Origin: Bacteroidota bacterium
GTDB taxonomy: Bacteria > Bacteroidota > Bacteroidia > Bacteroidales > UBA4417
Length of the DNA stretch: 38,693 nt
Direction of reading: 5' to 3'
Assembly (NCBI GenBank): GCA_020048595.1
Contig: JAIFMH010000034.1
Location: forward strand, 1-38,693
The translations under genes and the position numbers were made by a program. How positions within the stretch are numbered: position 1 is the stretch's first letter; every line of letters begins with the position of its first letter. Shown here piece by piece: positions 35,041-38,693 of the stretch. The notes below the pieces were generated by a model that saw only the letters and a list, made by a program, of their open reading frames with translations, had not been told where the DNA came from and did not search any database.

Positions 35041-35065
35041 GAGGCTGCCCTTTTGAGACAGCCTC
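35041..35065 (-). terminator. Intrinsic terminator, minus direction
   Basis: GAGGCTG and CAGCCTC form a perfect 7-bp stem around an 11-base loop. Read on the minus strand it is followed by TCTTTTTTAAA, a good U-tract. It lies between the minus promoter at 35295 and the sigma start at 34888, so it could end a short RNA or act as an attenuator for the sigma gene. Confidence 0.65.
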
Positions 35066-35294
35066 AACCCTAACCACACCAACTAACTAACCAATTCCAA
35101 CCTACCTGCTCTTCATTTCAAAAGACTAAAATGAAACCATTGTGACTTCTATTTGTAATAAATTCCCTGATATGAACAAGGAAAAATTTTCCGATTTATA
35201 GTAACTGATAGTACCGATCAAACAATTTGTAAATCCTCTTTTATTTAATTTCACTTAGTTATAAATCTCTATATGCGTTTCCCACATTTGATAA

Positions 35295-35345
35295 TAAGAC
35301 GACTAAATTGAGTGGCACACATATCCCAAAAAATTATTTTTGCTG
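35295..35345 (-). promoter_or_regulatory. Candidate ECF-sigma promoter (copy B), distal to the sigma gene
   Basis: TAAGACGAC at 35295-35303 and CACACATAT at 35316-35324 (plus-strand reading), 12 bases apart, and the following A-run/T-run ending TTTTTGC match copy A at 34238-34288 in order and spacing. It points toward the sigma gene, about 400 bases from its start, which suggests autoregulation or a separate short transcript. Confidence 0.6.
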
Positions 35346-35462
35346 CAGGAATTTTAATAAAGGTAGTTTAATACCTTATCTTAGTTGATTAAAATGCAGG
35401 AGAGCCGTAATCTTGATAATCATACAGCTTTTTTCCCAATAAAGAAACGCAGCGAGACAAAA

Positions 35463-35487
35463 GAAGGAGCTCAAAAGGCTGCTTCTT
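35463..35487. terminator. Hairpin with T-rich flanks
   Basis: AGAAGGAGC (35463-35471) pairs with GCTGCTTCT (35479-35487) with one mismatch around a CAAAAG-type loop. Both sides are pyrimidine-rich in the relevant direction (TTCTTTTTG on the minus strand), so it may stop transcripts in either direction. No gene upstream on either strand obviously needs it. Confidence 0.35.
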
Positions 35488-35759
35488 CCTTTGTAATATT
35501 ATTAAAACTCTGAACCAAGAAAAAGTCTATTCTAACTAAACAAACCGCCCAGATTACTTTTTTAATTGGTTAACGATTTGATAATTAATTGATAATCAGT
35601 AGAAATTTAATTTCAAAAAAACCATTCAAAACATTCTTACCATTTGATTGGATTATCTAAAATTAGATCTTAATTAATTTAAGACTTAGGAATTAATTTA
35701 CTAAATTATGAACTATATTTACAGAAATTAATAATAATTCTTAATTATGTGTTAATATT

Positions 35760-36614
35760 ATGGATGTTACATTTGAAAAACTTATAGTTGACGAACATGG
35801 CGTCTTTCATTATCAGGAATTTAAGCAGCCACGCTTTACATCACCTTTTCATCTTCATGATGAATTTGAGATTATTTTAATCGTTAAAAGTCATGGCAAA
35901 CTTTACGTAGGGTCAAATGTTACCAATTTCAATGATGGAGATTTGTACTTTTTCGCTTGCGGACTGCCCCATTGTTTCTATAATACACATGGTTACGAAA
36001 AAGGAAATGAAATGGCCCATGCTATTACAATATTTTTTAAGAAAGACTTTCTTGGAAATGATTTTTTTGAGAAAACTGAAAGTACTATACTTAATAAATT
36101 TATAAAAAAATCAGAAAGAGGCATTCAAATTATTCATCCTTCACAGTCTCTTATTGAAAGGATATTTAATTTATCTCGAAAGACAAATCTTGAAAAAGTC
36201 TCCGATTTATTATTGATTTTAAATGAGTTATCAATTACTAAGAATGCTAAAGTGCTTAGTATTGGCGATATGTTTTCATCTTCAAGTATGGTGGATTCCA
36301 GGATTATAAATGATGTATTCAATTATGTTGCTGGAAACTTCCAGCAGGAAATTAGTTTAATGGAAGCTGCCTCAAGAGCCAATATGCAGAAATCCGCATT
36401 TTGCAGGTATTTCAAGCGAAAAACGAAAAAAACATTTACACATTTCGTAAACGAAACCCGGATCATGCATGCACAAAAACTGCTCGCTGAAACAGATAAA
36501 ACAATTATTGAGATAGCTTTTGACTGCGGGTACCTGAATACTTCATATTTTAATCGTCAGTTCCGACTTTTCTGTAAAGTATCACCTATGACATTCAGGG
36601 CAATAGTAAAATAA
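35760..36614 (+). CDS. AraC-family transcriptional regulator with cupin sensor domain
   Basis: The 284-residue protein has an N-terminal cupin-like ligand domain (FTSPFHLHDEFEIILIVKSH, about 25-44; FNDGDLYFFACGLPHCFYN) and a C-terminal double helix-turn-helix: ISLMEAASRANMQKSAFCRY, then IIEIAFDCGYLNTSYFNRQF and FCKVSPMTFR at the end. It probably senses a sugar or its acid and activates the neighbouring catabolic genes. It is the only clear plus-strand gene, facing away from the sigma gene and converging on the transporter stub at 36616 with one base between. Start is the ATG at 35760. The domain structure is complete. Confidence 0.93.
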   Translation: MDVTFEKLIVDEHGVFHYQEFKQPRFTSPFHLHDEFEIILIVKSHGKLYVGSNVTNFNDGDLYFFACGLPHCFYNTHGYEKGNEMAHAITIFFKKDFLGNDFFEKTESTILNKFIKKSERGIQIIHPSQSLIERIFNLSRKTNLEKVSDLLLILNELSITKNAKVLSIGDMFSSSSMVDSRIINDVFNYVAGNFQQEISLMEAASRANMQKSAFCRYFKRKTKKTFTHFVNETRIMHAQKLLAETDKTIIEIAFDCGYLNTSYFNRQFRLFCKVSPMTFRAIVK

Positions 36615-36615
36615 G

Positions 36616-36840
36616 CTACCAGAAATAATAATAAAAAATAATCACAAGAGCCACTACTCCTGCTGAAAAAATGACATCCCAATTATTCCAACTCTTGCGT
36701 GTTTCAGCGACTTGTTCAGGAGTTTGGGAGAAATAAGTAATTCCCTTTAGTTGCGTTTCGGTTGCTTTTGGTGTTATTTTGCGGTTAAATACTCCTAAAA
36801 TAAACACGGCCGCAATGCCCGGAGCAATAAGAGACTGTGA
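36616..36840 (-). pseudogene. C-terminal stub of a sodium:solute symporter
   Basis: From about 36840 the minus strand reads SQSLIAPGIAAVFILGVFNR, LKGITYFSQTPEQVAETRKS and WDVIFSAGVVALVIIFYYYFW-stop, the characteristic end of SGLT-type symporters (last helix and the loop before it). The upstream four-fifths of the protein are absent; the sequence joins the 3' end of the mannitol dehydrogenase-like gene at about 36846, in a different frame. A methionine at 36807 gives a 63-residue frame, but that is a fragment only. A deletion probably removed the body of a symporter downstream of the dehydrogenase. Confidence 0.75.
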
Positions 36841-36845
36841 TATTT

Positions 36846-38039
36846 TTAAATGTGATAAATACAGCTTGAAGATAGGATTCTGGTAATTACTTTGCGATCA
36901 TCGGTCGAATGTAATCCACACAAATTGTTTAAAACATAAGGAAGGCCTCTTTTATAGAGTGTTTCCGAAAATTCTATATCACCCTGGAACATATTCCCTC
37001 TTTCGTCTTTAGCTCTGAAACAAAGACCATTAGTAAAAGTCCGCAATATTTTATCTACTGGCGATTTAGTTTGCATACCGTCAATAAACGGACTGAGAAT
37101 CCTGTCATTCCTGTGCAGTTTCCTTTTCAAATCGCAACCTACTCTGAAGACAGTATCACCTAAAGCACGGTTTTCAAAACGGAATAACAGGTCATCGGTA
37201 TGATCGGTAAGTTCTGCAAGGGTAAACTCATTAGGATATTTTCTCATTAGAACATTAGCACTCTGCAGCATGGCACTCCGGGTAAATTTTTTGACAGAAG
37301 AGATCTTCAATATGTCAGCTAGATAAATAACTGTAGGGGCAACCAGAAATCCGCTATATGCAGCAGCAGCATGGCCAAAATTATGAATGTGTGATTTACG
37401 GTCAACCCAGGCTTTAATATTGTCTTTGGGTGCAAGCCCTTTAACGTCAGGGATCGGATTTTTAAAAGCTTTTTTATCCAGTATCAATGTATTATATGGC
37501 TCTGCATATACAAGGAGTGGATCTTTTTCCTGCTCTTCTATTGGCATTATTGGCACCATTTTGCCAATACTTGTTTCAATAAGTCCCACAAGATCGTCTA
37601 ATGGATAGTCTTGATCCATAACCTTGCATAGCATATCCCGTACGTAAAGATTAGCGTCATGCATATTTTCAGCCAGAATGATATCTAATGGTTTTCTCCC
37701 AAATTTCTTATATCGTTGTGAAAGTCCCTTCGCTATTATGGGAATTACTTGTGGTAAAGCTCGCTGGCCCACTGAGATGGCTGTAATGTCACAGTCCGAT
37801 AGCTCTTCAGTCACCTTATCCGTATCAGTTCCCATAACACCCCTGACGTTGCGAACATAGATGATCTCATCGGCCTGTGAACTTTTAATTACAACCTTAT
37901 ACTCGTTTAAACGGTTCAGCTCTCTAATTACAGGCTCATAAACATCAACAAACACGACTTCATAATCCGACAGGGCAAATAACTGACCAATAAATGATCG
38001 TCCAATCTTACCTGCTCCAAAGAGTACAAGCTTCTTCAT
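36846..38039 (-). CDS. Mannitol-1-phosphate/mannitol dehydrogenase family protein
   Basis: This protein of about 397 residues is cytoplasmic. I start it at the ATG at 38039 (MKKLVLFGAGKIGRSFIGQL), whose Rossmann motif G-x-G-x-x-G begins at once; an ATG three codons earlier (38048) is in frame. Family motifs are ITAISVGQRALPQVIPIIAK, LDIILAENMHDAN, KAWVDRKSHIHNFGHAAAAY (about 210-229) with the catalytic Lys and His region, and FENRALGDTVFRVG. Such enzymes oxidise sugar-alcohol phosphates or fructuronate/tagaturonate with NAD. The last residues (SSCIYHI) look non-native and border the symporter stub, so about ten C-terminal residues may have been replaced. Confidence 0.82.
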   Translation of the reverse strand: MKKLVLFGAGKIGRSFIGQLFALSDYEVVFVDVYEPVIRELNRLNEYKVVIKSSQADEIIYVRNVRGVMGTDTDKVTEELSDCDITAISVGQRALPQVIPIIAKGLSQRYKKFGRKPLDIILAENMHDANLYVRDMLCKVMDQDYPLDDLVGLIETSIGKMVPIMPIEEQEKDPLLVYAEPYNTLILDKKAFKNPIPDVKGLAPKDNIKAWVDRKSHIHNFGHAAAAYSGFLVAPTVIYLADILKISSVKKFTRSAMLQSANVLMRKYPNEFTLAELTDHTDDLLFRFENRALGDTVFRVGCDLKRKLHRNDRILSPFIDGMQTKSPVDKILRTFTNGLCFRAKDERGNMFQGDIEFSETLYKRGLPYVLNNLCGLHSTDDRKVITRILSSSCIYHI

Positions 38040-38057
38040 TATAAACACGGTTATTTA

Positions 38058-38693
38058 CTAAATATCATTTACTGAAACCTCTAAAACATTGGTTGTACTT
38101 TCACCTGGCTTTAACATGGGCAATCTATTTTCCTCCCGCAGTACATTACGTGATTTACAGAGAACATTACACGGTTCGATGCCAAGGACATATTCGCCGT
38201 AACCCATCATTTTCCACTCGCTTACATAGGGAAGTTGTCTGATGTTGAAATTGATGCTGACAGCAGTTCCAATCTTTTTATTTATTATGGTGACGCCAGT
38301 TTCTCCCTTATCGTTTCCTTTCATTGTATGAAAGAATACCTCTTCATTGTAAGATGGTTGAGGTTTGATAAAACTTCTGAATTCTTTAATACCGGGAACG
38401 GCATTCACATCATGAGGTACCGTATTCAAAGGATCAATTACCAGTTCAGTATCTTCCGATAACAATGGGTAACCGAAATTCATGTGGTACAGTATGGTAT
38501 ATGGACTTGGTTGGTTTCCGAAATTGGTTATCTTATCAGTTATACGAATCACATTTTCCCCGCTTATTGAAGCTATCTCCCGCTCCATTCTCATTTTTTT
38601 CCCAAACAAAAAACCCTCTTCAGCAATTCCCCTTACCTTATACTTATAATCATTGCCTTCCCAACCCGAGAGGTCGGCAAACTGCCTGACCGG
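38058..38693 (-). CDS. DUF4432 (LacX/aldose-1-epimerase-like) protein, N-terminus outside window
   Basis: About 211 residues are visible and the frame is open to the right edge (VRQFADLSGWEGNDYKYKVR, then GIAEEGFLFGKKMRMERE). YTILYHMNFGYPLLSE (about 38 residues inside the TTG at 38609) and WKMMGYGEYVLGIEPCNVLC are conserved family stretches with putative catalytic His and Glu. DUF4432 proteins adopt the aldose-1-epimerase sandwich fold and are found in sugar-catabolism loci; one role is mutarotation of released sugars. It ends 18 bases before the dehydrogenase start, so they are co-transcribed. The TTG at 38609 is internal to the frame and not the start. Confidence 0.8.
   Translation of the reverse strand, partial: PVRQFADLSGWEGNDYKYKVRGIAEEGFLFGKKMRMEREIASISGENVIRITDKITNFGNQPSPYTILYHMNFGYPLLSEDTELVIDPLNTVPHDVNAVPGIKEFRSFIKPQPSYNEEVFFHTMKGNDKGETGVTIINKKIGTAVSINFNIRQLPYVSEWKMMGYGEYVLGIEPCNVLCKSRNVLREENRLPMLKPGESTTNVLEVSVNDI

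Larger units (their letters stand above)
34889..35759. other. 871-base regulatory gap between sigma factor and AraC genes
   Basis: This is the shared upstream region of the divergent sigma (minus) and AraC (plus) genes. It holds a second ECF-type promoter (35295-35345, minus), a terminator hairpin (35041-35065) and another hairpin (35463-35487). I see no convincing protein gene in it. A transcript from the minus promoter would meet the terminator after about 230-250 bases. The last 180 bases before AraC are very AT-rich, without a clear TAnnTTTG element. Confidence 0.6.

Noticed and set aside
35041..35487. Insertion-sequence ends suggested by the two hairpins with CTCAAAAG-type loops
   Set aside because: No transposase fragment, no target duplication and no matching terminal repeats; terminators are a simpler reading.
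35394..35556. Short plus-strand reading frame in the regulatory gap
   Set aside because: Its Lys/Arg/Ser-rich text has no family resemblance and it spans a hairpin; more likely noncoding.
1..38693. CRISPR arrays, tRNA or rRNA genes, phage or conjugation genes
   Set aside because: No regularly spaced repeats, no cloverleaf-like or rRNA-like sequence, and no such proteins in any frame examined.

Overview
The window looks like a chromosomal carbohydrate-utilisation region of a Bacteroidota (Bacteroidetes) bacterium. The support is a SusC/SusD pair behind a FecR anti-sigma/ECF sigma pair, AT-rich native DNA, mostly weak Shine-Dalgarno sequences, and many secreted glycoside hydrolases. Nearly everything is on the minus strand; the one clear plus-strand gene is an AraC regulator (35760-36614). 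I see no tRNA, rRNA, CRISPR array or intact insertion sequence.

Layout, read in the direction of minus-strand transcription (right to left). 38693-36616: a partial DUF4432 sugar-epimerase-like gene, a mannitol-1-phosphate dehydrogenase-like gene and the 3' stub of a sodium:solute symporter. 36614-35760 (plus strand): the AraC regulator. 35760-34889: a regulatory gap with an ECF-type promoter, a terminator hairpin and a second hairpin. 34888-33138: ECF sigma factor and FecR. 33021-27976: SusC (with STN domain) and SusD. 27975-24605: gene debris, a GC-rich beta-propeller protein, another remnant, and a GH29 alpha-L-fucosidase. 24534-16587: an AT-rich homologue of that propeller protein, a short-chain dehydrogenase, an HpaI-type aldolase, an aldo/keto reductase, a broken MFS transporter, a WbsX stub, YhcH, a truncated secreted protein and a UroD-like protein. 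16477-7853: more debris and four secreted proteins, two of them GC-rich (a 603-aa propeller and a 1040-aa DUF6259-like protein). 7849-2064: a tight operon of iron-type alcohol dehydrogenase, DapA-family lyase, PdxA-like dehydrogenase, DUF1537 kinase and SSS transporter. 2089-1: a chimeric GH/UroD fragment and a partial GH78-like alpha-L-rhamnosidase.

Working model (inference): secreted rhamnosidase, fucosidase and propeller enzymes release deoxysugars or acidic sugars from a complex glycan. SusCD imports oligosaccharides under control of the sigma/FecR pair. Intracellular dehydrogenases, two aldolase families and the DUF1537-PdxA pair carry sugar acids into central metabolism; DUF1537-PdxA pairs are known to convert four-carbon sugar acids to dihydroxyacetone phosphate.

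The striking feature is mosaicism. Three secreted-enzyme genes have a conspicuously GC-rich body joined in frame to an AT-rich native-looking signal peptide. Two of them, encoding unrelated-looking mature proteins, share nearly the same leader and signal-peptide DNA. Around them lie at least nine gene stubs with abrupt ends. The region looks like a site of repeated illegitimate or short-homology recombination, where enzyme bodies are exchanged behind retained secretion leaders.
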